Positions 17,480 through 25,935 of a DNA stretch of 64,000 nucleotides are shown here, piece by piece. Source of the stretch: UBA2779 sp965232615. Lineage in GTDB: Bacteria > Spirochaetota > Spirochaetia > DSM-2461. Position 1 is the stretch's first letter; every line of letters starts with the position of its first letter. The translations under genes were made by a program, and so were the position numbers. The notes beneath the pieces are model-generated. The model ran no database searches, was not told the origin of the DNA, and saw only the letters and a list, made by a program, of their open reading frames with translations. The stretch is from NCBI GenBank assembly GCA_965232615.1, contig OZ246985.1, positions 2,294,001 to 2,358,000 of the forward strand, read 5' to 3'.

Positions 17480-17639
17480 AGAGACTTCTCCAACTCATAG
17501 TATGATTCCCAGGTGCCTCATAAAGACTCACTTCCTGAATACTGCCGATTAAATCCTGTCTGGATGCCGGGTGGATTGAAGCTAGTGATTTGTGCAGCAA
17601 AAAGATTCGCTTCCAGGCAAGACGGATAAAGGTTCTGAA

Positions 17640-17890
17640 ACCGGCGTGTGCCTGAGGCACATGAGGATTTAAGGTTCTATATCCAACGCCGCATGGATGC
17701 GAAGATTGAAGCTGTACAAAGCACCAGTAACAACCCTCTGCTTAATGCAGACAAACAGGACTCAAAGGGAGGTACATCCGCTCATACCTCACTGCAATTC
17801 ACAGCGCGTTCAATACAGCTGGAGCAGGAGCATTTCCAGCCACAGTCGATATTATTTCCTTTTTCGTCCATAGAAGCAATATAAGCCTTG
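17640..17890 (+). pseudogene. Possible aromatic amino-acid lyase remnant
   Basis: A plus-strand frame contains PEAHEDLRFYIQRRMDAKIE followed by AVQSTSNNPLLN, which resembles the histidine/phenylalanine ammonia-lyase region ending in the SATDNPLV-type motif. No MIO-forming ASGD motif, start codon or complete domain is present, and the surrounding frames contain stops. If correct, this is a decayed fragment in the 445-bp gap between the dinG-like gene and element copy C. Nothing else is recognised in 17480-17924. Confidence 0.3.
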
Positions 17891-17924
17891 ACCTTAAGTA
17901 TCATTTAAGACTAGGTTCTCTTCT

Positions 17925-18227
17925 GGCAACCTCTAAAAAACCGTTTTTGGAATTTGGCGCGATGGCGGTGTGTTCCTCGGGCTACGCCCTGCGGTACACA
18001 CCTGATAGTGGCGGTGCGTTCCTCGGAGATTTACTCCTGCGGTACGCACCTGATTAGATTTTTTCTTGATGTAAGGCGGCAAAAGCGGAGCGTAGCTTAA
18101 GCGGTTGGCGGTGCGTTCCTCGGAGCTTTGCTCCTGCGGTACGCACCTGATTACGTGAGCATTTTGACAACGTAGCAGCGAGGAAAAAGATCAAGCCAAA
18201 AACAAATAAGGTTTTTTAGAGGTGCCC
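17925..18227 (+). mobile_element. Dispersed hairpin element, copy C (three modules)
   Basis: 303 bp, the longest copy. Ends are GGCAACCTCTAAAAAACC and GGTTTTTTAGAGGTGCCC, with a perfect 4-bp TTCT on each side (17921-17924 and 18228-18231). Hairpin modules lie at 17964-18004 (GTGTGT/ACACAC arms, GGGC/GCCC inner stem), 18010-18052 and 18107-18149 (GTGCGT/ACGCAC arms, GGAG/CTCC inner stem). It ends 29 bp before the asd start. Confidence 0.85.
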
Positions 18228-18256
18228 TTCTAATAATTTTCACAGGATGTACTACA

Positions 18257-19306
18257 ATGGATCATAAGATTCCCGTTGCGATATTGGGAGCAACCGGAAC
18301 AGTTGGACAGAAATTTATCTTGCTTCTGCAAAATCACCCCTGGTTCGAAATCACAGAATTAGTGGCCTCTCATCGTTCTGCGGGAAAACCTTATTCTGAG
18401 GTTTGCCAATGGAAACAAACAGTACCCATTCCGGACTACCTTGTCCGCAAAACTGTTCTCAATTCCGGTACTGAACTGAAGAGCAGAATATTATTTTCAG
18501 GCATAGAATCTTCTGCTGTTGGATTGCTGGAGAGAGAATACGCGGAAAAAGGCCATGTAGTTGTTTCCAACACAAGTAACCATCGAATGGATCACGATGT
18601 TCCCCTGATTATTCCAGAAATAAATCCTGATCACTTCGAGCTAACGAAAAAACAGAATTATCCTGGTGCTATTATCACCAATTCCAACTGCGTAGTTATG
18701 CCGATGATCATGGCATTGGCTCCACTGAAAGATGCTTTTGGTATTCAGTGGGTTAATATTACCTCAATGCAGGCGATCAGTGGAGCAGGTTATCCAGGAG
18801 TATCGGCCTATGATATTCTGGGCAATATAGTGCCCTATATAGGCAATGAAGAACCAAAAGTAGAAGAAGAAGGACAGAAGATTCTTGGTACGATGAAGAA
18901 CGATCGCATTGATCCGGCAGATTTTATTGTGAGTGCCCAATGCAACAGAGTCCCTGTTCTTGACAGTCATACCGCGGCTTTGAGTATAAAACTCAAAAAT
19001 CCTCCCCGATCAATAGAAGAGATAAAAAGGACTCTGTTAAAATGGGAAGGCAAACCCCAGGCAAAAGAACTCCCCTCTTCACCACCCTCCCCCTTGATCA
19101 TTTTCGAAGAAGAAAACAGGCCTCAGCCAATTTGGGACAGCAATCTAGCTGGAGGAATGTCCATCTGTGTAGGAAGGATTCGGGAATGTCCTATTGGGGA
19201 TGTTAAAATGATCGTAATGGGGCATAATACTATTCGTGGTGCTGCCGGAGCTGCCATAATCAATGCTGAAGCTTATGTCAAACTAGGCTATCTAAAAGAC
19301 AAATAG
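18257..19306 (+). CDS. asd: Aspartate-semialdehyde dehydrogenase
   Basis: 349 residues. It reduces aspartyl phosphate to aspartate semialdehyde (Lys, Met, Thr and diaminopimelate pathways). The N-terminal Rossmann motif is AILGATGTVGQKF. The catalytic cysteine is in ITNSNCVVMP (about residue 142), and SAQCNRVPVLDSHTAALS carries the catalytic His region. Length and motifs fit the archaeal/fungal-type enzyme rather than the enterobacterial one. ATG at 18257 has AGGATGT about 8-14 bases upstream. Element copy C ends just before it, so the native promoter may have been displaced or replaced. Confidence 0.93.
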   Translation: MDHKIPVAILGATGTVGQKFILLLQNHPWFEITELVASHRSAGKPYSEVCQWKQTVPIPDYLVRKTVLNSGTELKSRILFSGIESSAVGLLEREYAEKGHVVVSNTSNHRMDHDVPLIIPEINPDHFELTKKQNYPGAIITNSNCVVMPMIMALAPLKDAFGIQWVNITSMQAISGAGYPGVSAYDILGNIVPYIGNEEPKVEEEGQKILGTMKNDRIDPADFIVSAQCNRVPVLDSHTAALSIKLKNPPRSIEEIKRTLLKWEGKPQAKELPSSPPSPLIIFEEENRPQPIWDSNLAGGMSICVGRIRECPIGDVKMIVMGHNTIRGAAGAAIINAEAYVKLGYLKDK

Positions 19307-19329
19307 AAGAAAGCATCCAGAACCAGAAC

Positions 19330-19686
19330 TCAGTTCACAGCATAACCATCCAGGAAAGCCTGCAGTAGTGCAATTCCCAGGTAGAGGATGAGACTCGAAA
19401 CTATTGCAAGCAATGAAAAAATAATGGGTAATAACTCCAGTTTTTTACTGAATGGCAGAGTGGCCAGTGAGGATATAGCCGATAGAAATCCTCCAACAGC
19501 TGTAAGAAAGAGTATGCGGAATTCGATGTCGAAAAGGATAATCAGGGTTCTATCAGTAAATCCCTGCATGTTGCCCAACAGATAGAAATACAGGATGAAG
19601 AGAGAAGTGCCCATCAACAAAAAAGTAGTACGGCCGCATAGTTTAGGCAGCCAGATTTCTCGAAATCTGAATCGACTGGAATTCAT
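19330..19686 (-). CDS. Small membrane protein, unknown function
   Basis: 118 residues with three or four hydrophobic segments (TTFLLMGTSLFILYFYLL, ILFDIEFRILFLTAVGGFLSAISSL, LLPIIFSLLAIVSSLILYLGIALL) and a basic N-terminus. It lies convergent to asd and divergent from the HAD gene. I do not recognise a family. Confidence 0.5.
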   Translation of the reverse strand: MNSSRFRFREIWLPKLCGRTTFLLMGTSLFILYFYLLGNMQGFTDRTLIILFDIEFRILFLTAVGGFLSAISSLATLPFSKKLELLPIIFSLLAIVSSLILYLGIALLQAFLDGYAVN

Positions 19687-19727
19687 GAGTCTATCATCGT
19701 CTATAATCCTGAGTTACAATAGAGTTA

Positions 19728-20636
19728 ATGAACGAATCCACTGTCAACTCTATTATAAACAGTCTCACACCGTTGCACCCTGTGTCTACAAATTTGTGTA
19801 ATAAGCTGCATATTTCTGCTGACATACGTGCGGTTCTTTTCGATGTCTATGGAACACTTCTTATATCCGGAAGTGGTGATATTGGTACATTGGAGCCATG
19901 GTCAGATACGGAAAAGCTGTCCCGAATACTTCATGAATCAGGTTATCCATCCTCATCCAATGAGTTAGAAAACATTGTACCAGTAAAGCTCAAAGAGGTG
20001 ATCGGAAAGCATCATTATCAATCCAGACTCAGGGGTATAGATTTTCCAGAAGTCGATATACGCGAAATCTGGTCTGAAGTACTCGATATTCTCTGGGAGA
20101 AAGAACTTCTCGACTGCGAACCGGATAAAGGAGATATTGATTTTCTCGCCTTGAAATATGAAACGGTGGTTAATCCCGTCTGGCCAATGCCTGGATTTCC
20201 TGAAATCAACAAAAAACTCAATCAAAATCATTTCAAATTGGGCATTGTATCCAATGCTCAATTCTACACTCCTGTTCTTATGGAAGCGTTAGCAGACAGC
20301 TCATTGAGCCAGATGGGATTCCTTCCTGAATTATGTGAGTGGTCATACCAGCTAAGGAAAGCAAAACCTTCCCCGGACATCTTCACTAAACCATTGAATT
20401 CACTTAAAACTATGGGGATATCACCTGAGGAAGTTCTCTTTGTAGGGAATGATATGCTCAATGATATTCTTACAGCATCAAAATCTGGATGCCGGACCTG
20501 TCTTTTTGTCGGGGACAATCGTTCCCTTAAACTCAGGGAGGTCGAAATTGGGGAAAGCTTCGAACCGGATATGGTGATAAATGATCTCTCATTATTAGAA
20601 TGCTTGATACCCGGTATGGGGAGGTTGGATCAATGA
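19728..20636 (+). CDS. HAD-superfamily hydrolase
   Basis: 302 residues. HAD motif I is VLFDVYGTL (Asp39 nucleophile and Asp/Tyr variant DVYGT), motif II is IVSNAQF, motif III is KAKPSPDIF, and motif IV is LFVGNDMLNDI. The cap lies between motifs I and II, as in subfamily IA phosphatases/dehalogenases. The substrate is unknown. The N-terminal 30 residues are atypical, so a later start is possible, though no better ribosome binding site was found. Its stop overlaps the following ATG (ATGA). Confidence 0.8.
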   Translation: MNESTVNSIINSLTPLHPVSTNLCNKLHISADIRAVLFDVYGTLLISGSGDIGTLEPWSDTEKLSRILHESGYPSSSNELENIVPVKLKEVIGKHHYQSRLRGIDFPEVDIREIWSEVLDILWEKELLDCEPDKGDIDFLALKYETVVNPVWPMPGFPEINKKLNQNHFKLGIVSNAQFYTPVLMEALADSSLSQMGFLPELCEWSYQLRKAKPSPDIFTKPLNSLKTMGISPEEVLFVGNDMLNDILTASKSGCRTCLFVGDNRSLKLREVEIGESFEPDMVINDLSLLECLIPGMGRLDQ

Positions 20637-21502
20637 GAAAACAGAACAAGCTGGAAAAAACACCTCGCAGAAAGAATTTCAAAACCCGGCTTTTTATTAC
20701 ATTCCTCCTGATTATTATAATCTCTGGAGGAGCATTTTATGCTGGTTGGGTTCAATTCAGCCTGGATGCCGGTGAATATGGTGTTATTTACACTAAAACC
20801 AGTGGATGGGATCATGAAATTCTACAAAATGGAGAATTCGCCTGGCGTTGGGAAGCTTTGCTGCCGACGAATCTTACTCTTCATATATTAAAATCCACCA
20901 TGCAGACTCTGGAAATTAAAAAAACAGGATCATTTCCATCTGGCAGACTTTTCAGCAAGCTTGTTGGTGAAGATGCTGAATTTGACTGGAAAATCAACGC
21001 AAGAGTCGACTACAGGATAATTCCGGAGACTATACCGGAATTGGTATCAGAAGGACTGGTTGTTGATTCTCTGGAAGATCTATACCCTGAATATGAATCA
21101 CGTATGGAAAGTGCATTGATACAGTTTGTCAAAGCAAAAATCATTTCTCTGGATATTGATGCTGTAGAAAAGCAGCTGAAAACCTATTTGAACACAATCG
21201 ATGATAAAATGGGTGTTATCAATGTCAACATTGTTGACTGGCATTTCCCGGACAAAGATCTCTATGATGAAGCTAAATTACTTATGCTCAAGCACATCAA
21301 GGACCGCCAGACAGTGTTGGCGGAGATTGAAGATGCCAGACTGCGCAGAGATGATAATCTGGATGAAACTTTGAGTAGAATGTCTCGATACGGCGAAGTA
21401 CTCACAACTCATCCAATACTACTGGATTATTTCTCCATGCAGAACAATCTTGAATCATTCTTTGAACCTTCTAAGGAATTGATCCCTGTCATTCCTGAGT
21501 GA
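20633..21502 (+). CDS. Single-pass membrane protein, SPFH-like
   Basis: About 289 residues. Transmembrane helix LFITFLLIIIISGGAFYAGWV near residues 20-40 follows a basic N-terminus, so the bulk is probably periplasmic. The region VDYRIIPETIPELVSEG...YPEYESRMESALIQFVKAKIISLDID resembles the SPFH/band-7 pattern (VDYRI and a helical segment), but the match is weak. ATG at 20633 was chosen: GGAGG lies 9 bases upstream and the ATGA overlap couples it to the HAD gene. Its last 48 bases overlap thiN tail to tail. Confidence 0.6.
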   Translation: MRKQNKLEKTPRRKNFKTRLFITFLLIIIISGGAFYAGWVQFSLDAGEYGVIYTKTSGWDHEILQNGEFAWRWEALLPTNLTLHILKSTMQTLEIKKTGSFPSGRLFSKLVGEDAEFDWKINARVDYRIIPETIPELVSEGLVVDSLEDLYPEYESRMESALIQFVKAKIISLDIDAVEKQLKTYLNTIDDKMGVINVNIVDWHFPDKDLYDEAKLLMLKHIKDRQTVLAEIEDARLRRDDNLDETLSRMSRYGEVLTTHPILLDYFSMQNNLESFFEPSKELIPVIPE

Positions 21503-22117
21503 TCTGATGAGTAAGAATCTACCAGATTTTACTTCAATTCTAACTCTGGATGAGAGCATTCTATTGCTGAGACTCATTAAGCCAGCAGCCCAGTTGACAT
21601 GATTCAGTTCCCATCTCAACCCCTGACTATCAGCCTTCCATGGTCCCCAGCCAATGGGGTAAACTGATACGATATCATCTGGTTCCCCAATGAAGCTCAC
21701 CCTGTCCTCAATAATACAACTAACTTCTCGTGCAGTGAACCACAAGATATCTGAAGACTCATTGCCTTCCAGTATTTTGACCAGAGCCAGCGTATGATCC
21801 AGACGTCCTTCTCCCCCGCCAATAATGGTAATTGAATCACAACCTCTTCGCCGTAGCCAGGCTATACCAATTTCCGTGTCCGTAACATCTTTCTCCACAG
21901 AACTTTTCTCGATATTCTCCTGAGGGAAGTTCCTCAACAGTTCCAGATCGGAAAGTGAGTCCATATCACCAACGACCGCTTCAGGTTGTATTCCACAGGC
22001 TATTGCAGCTTCCAACCCAGAATCCGCAGCACAGATTATATCACCTTTCCGAACTATTCCCTCAATTAGCCCCTGTGAAGGGCCGCTACCACCCGTGAAT
22101 AGAATTCCTGTAGGCAT
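21455..22117 (-). CDS. thiN: Thiamine pyrophosphokinase
   Basis: 220 residues. It transfers pyrophosphate from ATP to thiamine. CAADSGLEAAIACGIQPEAVVGDMDSL (about residues 29-55) and EKDVTDTEIGIAW hold the metal and substrate motifs; GGGEGRLDHTLALV holds the conserved GRxDH. ATG at 22117 has GGAGGAAAT upstream. The C-terminus overlaps the convergent membrane-protein gene by 48 bp. No TPP riboswitch was seen ahead of it. Confidence 0.88.
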   Translation of the reverse strand: MPTGILFTGGSGPSQGLIEGIVRKGDIICAADSGLEAAIACGIQPEAVVGDMDSLSDLELLRNFPQENIEKSSVEKDVTDTEIGIAWLRRRGCDSITIIGGGEGRLDHTLALVKILEGNESSDILWFTAREVSCIIEDRVSFIGEPDDIVSVYPIGWGPWKADSQGLRWELNHVNWAAGLMSLSNRMLSSRVRIEVKSGRFLLIRSLRNDRDQFLRRFKE

Positions 22118-22280
22118 ACAATATTTCCTCCGACTGAATAACCTTCCGGTATGACTGAAAAAGCATTTTATAATTCCAACTGGGTTTTCCCATTGCCGCA
22201 GTCTGGCATCAGCAAGAATTCTTTCGCCAGATTCTACAAGCAGTTACATTGGATTGTCCCTTCATTTATCAATATTAAAC

Positions 22281-22307
22281 TAAATACCCTTCAAAACATA
22301 CCGATAG
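22281..22307 (+). promoter_or_regulatory. Sigma-28-type flagellar promoter of flaB
   Basis: TAAA at 22281-22284 and (A)CCGATAG at 22300-22307 give TAAA-N15-ACCGATAG, close to the sigma-28 consensus TAAA-N15-GCCGATAA. About 60 bp before the flaB start. Confidence 0.75.
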
Positions 22308-22368
22308 TCAGAATAGTGGACAAGGATGTCCACTAATTTCAGGTTGATTAAACATCAAGGAGGATGTC

Positions 22369-23229
22369 ATGATCATCAATCATAATATGAGTGCTCTTTT
22401 CTCTGCGCGCCAGAACAAAATTCATAATTTTGGTACAAAGCAAAGCATGGAAAAGCTCTCATCCGGTTATCGTATTAACCGTGCCGGAGATGATGCGTCC
22501 GGTTTGGCTGTATCTGAAAAGATGCGGTCACAAATCAGAGGACTCCATCAGGCAAGTCGAAATGCTGCCGATGGAATTTCTTTCATTCAGACCACTGAAG
22601 GTTATCTCCAGGGCTCTTCGGATCTCCTTCAAAGAATCAGGGAACTGGCAATTCAGGCATCAAACGGCATTTACAGTTCTGAGGATCGCATGCAGATTCA
22701 AGTGGAAGTATCCCAGCTCGTCGATGAAATCGACCGCATTGCTTCTCATGCTCAATTCAATGGCATGAATATGCTGACTGGCCGTTTCGCCCGAGGTATT
22801 GGATTCAACTCTGTTACAGCTTCAATGTGGTTGCATATTGGTGCAAACATGGATCAGAGGGAAAGGATCTACATTGGAACGATGACTGCTGGCAGTCTGG
22901 GTGTCAAGCAGACGGGATCTGGATCGATTATATCTCTATCCACACCTGAATTGGCAAACCGGAACATCAGTGTACTGGACTCAGCACTTAAGAAAATCAA
23001 CAAGCAACGGGCTGATCTTGGTGCATATCAGAATCGTATGGAAATGGCCGTGAAGAGTCTTGATATTGGTGCAGAGAATCTACAGGCATCCGAATCCCAT
23101 ATCCGGGATCAGAATATGGCTGATTCAACTGTAGAACTGACCAGAAATCAAATTCTGAATCAGGCTTCCACAGCTATGCTTGCCCAGGCAAATCAACAAA
23201 GCCAACTGGTTCTCCAACTGTTGCAGTAA
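22369..23229 (+). CDS. flaB: Core flagellin FlaB
   Basis: 286 residues. Main structural protein of the periplasmic flagellar filament core in spirochaetes. The D0/D1 ends are conserved: MIINHNMSALFSARQNKIH and MEKLSSGYRINRAGDDASGLAVSEKMRSQIRGL at the N-terminus, and the coiled-coil end SHIRDQNMADSTVELTRNQILNQASTAMLAQANQQSQLVLQLLQ. The middle is short, as in other spirochaete FlaB proteins. AGGAGG at 22358-22363 precedes ATG at 22369. It is a single-gene unit with a sigma-28-like promoter and an intrinsic terminator. Confidence 0.97.
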   Translation: MIINHNMSALFSARQNKIHNFGTKQSMEKLSSGYRINRAGDDASGLAVSEKMRSQIRGLHQASRNAADGISFIQTTEGYLQGSSDLLQRIRELAIQASNGIYSSEDRMQIQVEVSQLVDEIDRIASHAQFNGMNMLTGRFARGIGFNSVTASMWLHIGANMDQRERIYIGTMTAGSLGVKQTGSGSIISLSTPELANRNISVLDSALKKINKQRADLGAYQNRMEMAVKSLDIGAENLQASESHIRDQNMADSTVELTRNQILNQASTAMLAQANQQSQLVLQLLQ

Positions 23230-23265
23230 AAGTCCGAACGGCAATTACAAGAATTCATGGATGAT

Positions 23266-23294
23266 AACCCCGATCAAAGGATCGGGGTTTTTTA
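23266..23294 (+). terminator. Intrinsic terminator of flaB
   Basis: CCCCGATC and GATCGGGG form an 8-bp stem with loop AAAG, followed by TTTTTT. It begins about 35 bp after the flaB stop. Confidence 0.9.
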
Positions 23295-23303
23295 GAGGTG
23301 CCC
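23288..23303 (+). repeat. Isolated element end fused to the flaB terminator
   Basis: TTTTTTAGAGGTGCCC is identical to the right-end inverted repeat of the dispersed elements, and its T run is the T run of the flaB terminator. No left end is found nearby. Confidence 0.6.
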
Positions 23304-23365
23304 TATGATTACTCCTGTGGTGAACTGACTTGACCGATTGAAGGTGCATTGTTAGTTTCCTGTAT

Positions 23366-24649
23366 ATGGAAAAATCGCCTGCTCCAATACCCCACGATCT
23401 CAAAAAAGTCTCACGAATTTTCCACAGATCAGGTTACCAGTGCTGGTTGGTAGGAGGAGCCATACGGAATGGATTATTGGGCAGGGAAACCGATGATTTC
23501 GACCTGGCAACCGATGCTGAACCAGGAGAAACAGCAAAACTATTCCATCGAACAATACCGACAGGAATCAAACATGGAACGATTACCATAATTATGGGTT
23601 CTCATCAATTTGAAACAACCACTTTTCGCAGCGATGGTCATTACAGTGATGGCCGCAGACCAGACAAAGTTGCCTATTCAAAAAGTATCATCGCTGATCT
23701 GGCCAGGAGAGATTTCACGATCAATGCAATAGCCTGGGATTTGATTAACCACAGGATTCTCGATCTCCACAACGGTAGAAATGATCTGAAACAGAGAGTG
23801 ATTCGAGCCATAGGTGATCCTGTCAGACGTTTTGATGAGGACGCTCTGCGTATCATCCGTGCATGCCGGTTATCCGCCCAACTGGGCTTTACTGTGACTT
23901 CCGAGACTCTGAAGGCAATCAATCCTGACAGCATCAGAAGCCTGTCAGCAGAACGTGTATGGGATGAACTGAGAAAGATTCTGAGAACACCCACACCTTC
24001 AACTGCATTTCAGTTATTCATCAAAACAGGACTGCTCAAAGTCCTGTTTCCTGAATTCCACGCTGACGATTCCCATCTGCCTTTTTCTTTCGAAAAAAAT
24101 ACTGATGTATTCGATACCGTCCCTTCTCATAGATACCATGTCCGTGCAGCTTTGCTCTTCTACAATGAAAAAAAATCTGCCGGGGAGAATAAAGCCACTG
24201 CTGCAAAAATTCTCAAACGTTTCAAAGCATCAAATGCTGACATCGATAAAATCAGCAGACTGATCAGTAATCATGAATTGCAATATGAAAATAGCTGGCC
24301 AGACTCAAAAGTTCGGTGTTTTATCAGGCAGATTGGCTCAGATATATTGGACGATCTCCTCCTCCTTCATAAAACCATAGCCGAATATCATGAAAACGAT
24401 TCATCTCATCAGATTGAGCTTCTGGAAGAGTTACATGGCCGAATTCAAATAATCCATGAACGTAAAGACCCATTGACAATACAGGATCTGGATATAAATG
24501 GGTTCATTCTTATGGAAGAGTTGGATTTACCCTCCTCACCCATCATTGGGAGATTACTCAACTACCTGTTGACATGTGTAATGGAGGATACAACGACAAA
24601 CAGGAGGCATCTTCTCATGGATATGGCCAGGAAGTGGCTGAAGAATTAA
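23366..24649 (+). CDS. cca: tRNA CCA-adding enzyme / poly(A) polymerase family nucleotidyltransferase
   Basis: 427 residues of a class II nucleotidyltransferase. The active site is LVGGAIRNGLLGRETDDFDLATDA with the DxD pair (near residues 28-50), then the RRDFTINAIAWD and RFDEDALRIIRACRLSAQLGF head and neck regions. A C-terminal helical body follows, with an HD-like region (about residue 245, VPSHRYHVRAALLFYN). It restores the CCA end of tRNAs. The name could be cca or pcnB; tRNA-Thr here lacks an encoded CCA, which fits cca. It ends overlapping rnc by 4 bp tail to tail. Confidence 0.85.
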   Translation: MEKSPAPIPHDLKKVSRIFHRSGYQCWLVGGAIRNGLLGRETDDFDLATDAEPGETAKLFHRTIPTGIKHGTITIIMGSHQFETTTFRSDGHYSDGRRPDKVAYSKSIIADLARRDFTINAIAWDLINHRILDLHNGRNDLKQRVIRAIGDPVRRFDEDALRIIRACRLSAQLGFTVTSETLKAINPDSIRSLSAERVWDELRKILRTPTPSTAFQLFIKTGLLKVLFPEFHADDSHLPFSFEKNTDVFDTVPSHRYHVRAALLFYNEKKSAGENKATAAKILKRFKASNADIDKISRLISNHELQYENSWPDSKVRCFIRQIGSDILDDLLLLHKTIAEYHENDSSHQIELLEELHGRIQIIHERKDPLTIQDLDINGFILMEELDLPSSPIIGRLLNYLLTCVMEDTTTNRRHLLMDMARKWLKN

Positions 24650-25413
24650 TTATCTCTTCCATCATCAGCTAAATGCTCCCAGGCTATCTGAGCAACTTTT
24701 TGTTCAGCAGATTTCTTGCTGGTACCGGAGCTGGGCCCATATGACACCTCATTGACAAGTACTGTTATCCAGAATGTTTGTCGATGATCGGGTCCTGTTT
24801 TTTTATCAAGGATGTATTCTGGGCAGGAGCGATAATGCTTCTGAGCAAATTCCTGTAACAGTGTCTTGTAGTTTTTTTTGTGCCTGTCTTCAATTACTGA
24901 TTCAATCAAATCCTTGAAGCAACGAAGTACAAATCTGGATGCTCTATTATAGCCGGCGTCCAGATACCATGCACCAATCAAAGCCTCCATGCTGTCAGAA
25001 AGAAGGGCTTTTTTCTGACGCCCTCCAGACAACTCCTCGCCCCGACCAACTCGAACAATGGAATCTATGCCGATTTGCAAAGCAACTGTGACCAGTGAAT
25101 CCTCACTAACCACATGAGACTTAATTCGTGCCAGTTCCCCTTCCGGCCTGTCGATTAGAAGCCGAAACAAGTGATCAGCAACAACTAATCCAAGAACTGA
25201 GTCACCAAGAAACTCAAGGCGCTCATTATTGTCTATCATCTCGCTCGTCTCATTGACAAACGAACGATGACAAAATGCAAGATCCAGTAGTTCAATTTTT
25301 TTGAATTTCAATCCGATTTTTTTTTGGAATCGAAGTAATTCTTTCTGACGGTCCAATGTTACCTTTGGGGTTCTAAATGTCGATACATCAGAACCCTCAG
25401 CAAATGAAAACAC
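24646..25413 (-). CDS. rnc: Ribonuclease III
   Basis: 255 residues. It cleaves double-stranded RNA in rRNA and mRNA processing. The catalytic signature NNERLEFLGDSVLGLVVADHLF (about residues 62-83) and LLSDSMEALIGAWYLDAG carry the acidic metal ligands. The C-terminal dsRBD contains KTLLQEFAQKHYR and SYGPSSGTSKKSAEQKVAQIAWEHL. The start is read as GTG at 25413, two bases after the acpP stop with no clear ribosome binding site, so it probably depends on coupling to acpP. Confidence 0.94.
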   Translation of the reverse strand: MFSFAEGSDVSTFRTPKVTLDRQKELLRFQKKIGLKFKKIELLDLAFCHRSFVNETSEMIDNNERLEFLGDSVLGLVVADHLFRLLIDRPEGELARIKSHVVSEDSLVTVALQIGIDSIVRVGRGEELSGGRQKKALLSDSMEALIGAWYLDAGYNRASRFVLRCFKDLIESVIEDRHKKNYKTLLQEFAQKHYRSCPEYILDKKTGPDHRQTFWITVLVNEVSYGPSSGTSKKSAEQKVAQIAWEHLADDGRDN

Positions 25414-25415
25414 AA

Positions 25416-25661
25416 CTACTTTGCGTTAAGTTGTTCCTCAATAAAGGTTAACGCATCTCCCACTTTCTCAAATTCTGTGGCTTTTTCATCTGGAACAGAA
25501 ACACCAAGCTCCGAGTCGATTGCGTAAAGCAATTCATAGGTATCAAGGCTGTCAGCCCCTAAATCTTCACGAAATCGAGATTCCAACGTTATCTTATCCT
25601 TCTCAATCTCAAGCTTGTCCGCAATGAGGTCTTGCAACTTTGTAAAAAGCTCGTTACTCAT
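25416..25661 (-). CDS. acpP: Acyl carrier protein
   Basis: 81 residues. It carries fatty-acyl chains on a phosphopantetheine attached to Ser in GADSLDTYELLYAID (Ser about residue 37). AAGGAG precedes its ATG. The order rpmF-acpP-rnc is a common bacterial arrangement that ties together ribosome, lipid and RNA processing genes. Confidence 0.96.
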   Translation of the reverse strand: MSNELFTKLQDLIADKLEIEKDKITLESRFREDLGADSLDTYELLYAIDSELGVSVPDEKATEFEKVGDALTFIEEQLNAK

Positions 25662-25686
25662 ATATTTTATACTCCTTTGAAAATAA

Positions 25687-25875
25687 TCAATCCATACTTT
25701 CAGGTTCGATTATCTGCTTTCCTTTATAAAAGCCACATTTATGGCACACTCGATGTAACATTATCCGACTACCACAATGACCACAAGACATCAAGTTGGG
25801 CACAGCAATTCTCATATTGATTGATTGCCGGCGGCGACTTCGCGCCTTGGAAGTCTTGTATTTGGGTACAGCCAT
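25687..25875 (-). CDS. rpmF: 50S ribosomal protein L32
   Basis: 62 residues, MAVPKYKTSKARSRRRQS at the N-terminus, then a zinc-ribbon CGHCGSRIMLHRVCHKCGFYKG (two CxxC pairs). First gene of the rpmF-acpP-rnc unit. Length is normal. Confidence 0.97.
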   Translation of the reverse strand: MAVPKYKTSKARSRRRQSINMRIAVPNLMSCGHCGSRIMLHRVCHKCGFYKGKQIIEPESMD

Positions 25876-25906
25876 AACATTTCCTCGCTCTTCTCAGTAC
25901 GGCTCC

Positions 25907-25935
25907 AGACTACAATTTATCAGTATTTTTGTCAA
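25907..25935 (-). promoter_or_regulatory. Promoter of rpmF-acpP-rnc
   Basis: TTGACA (25935-25930) and TAGTCT (25912-25907) with a 17-bp spacer, about 32 bp before the rpmF ATG. Immediately upstream on the same strand is GAGGTGCCC, a 9-base piece of the element end. Confidence 0.65.

Noticed and set aside
17463..17660. Minus-strand 65-codon frame upstream of the dinG-like gene
   Set aside because: It overlaps the dinG-like start, lacks a ribosome binding site and has no recognisable domain.
17964..18149. CRISPR-like array of three repeats in copy C
   Set aside because: The units are self-complementary hairpins, spacers are unequal (5 and 54 bp) and not unique across copies; no cas genes are near.
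22118..22368. TPP riboswitch for thiN or second flagellar gene
   Set aside because: No conserved CTGAGA/ACCTGA core is present, and the only promoter-like match is the sigma-28 site for flaB.
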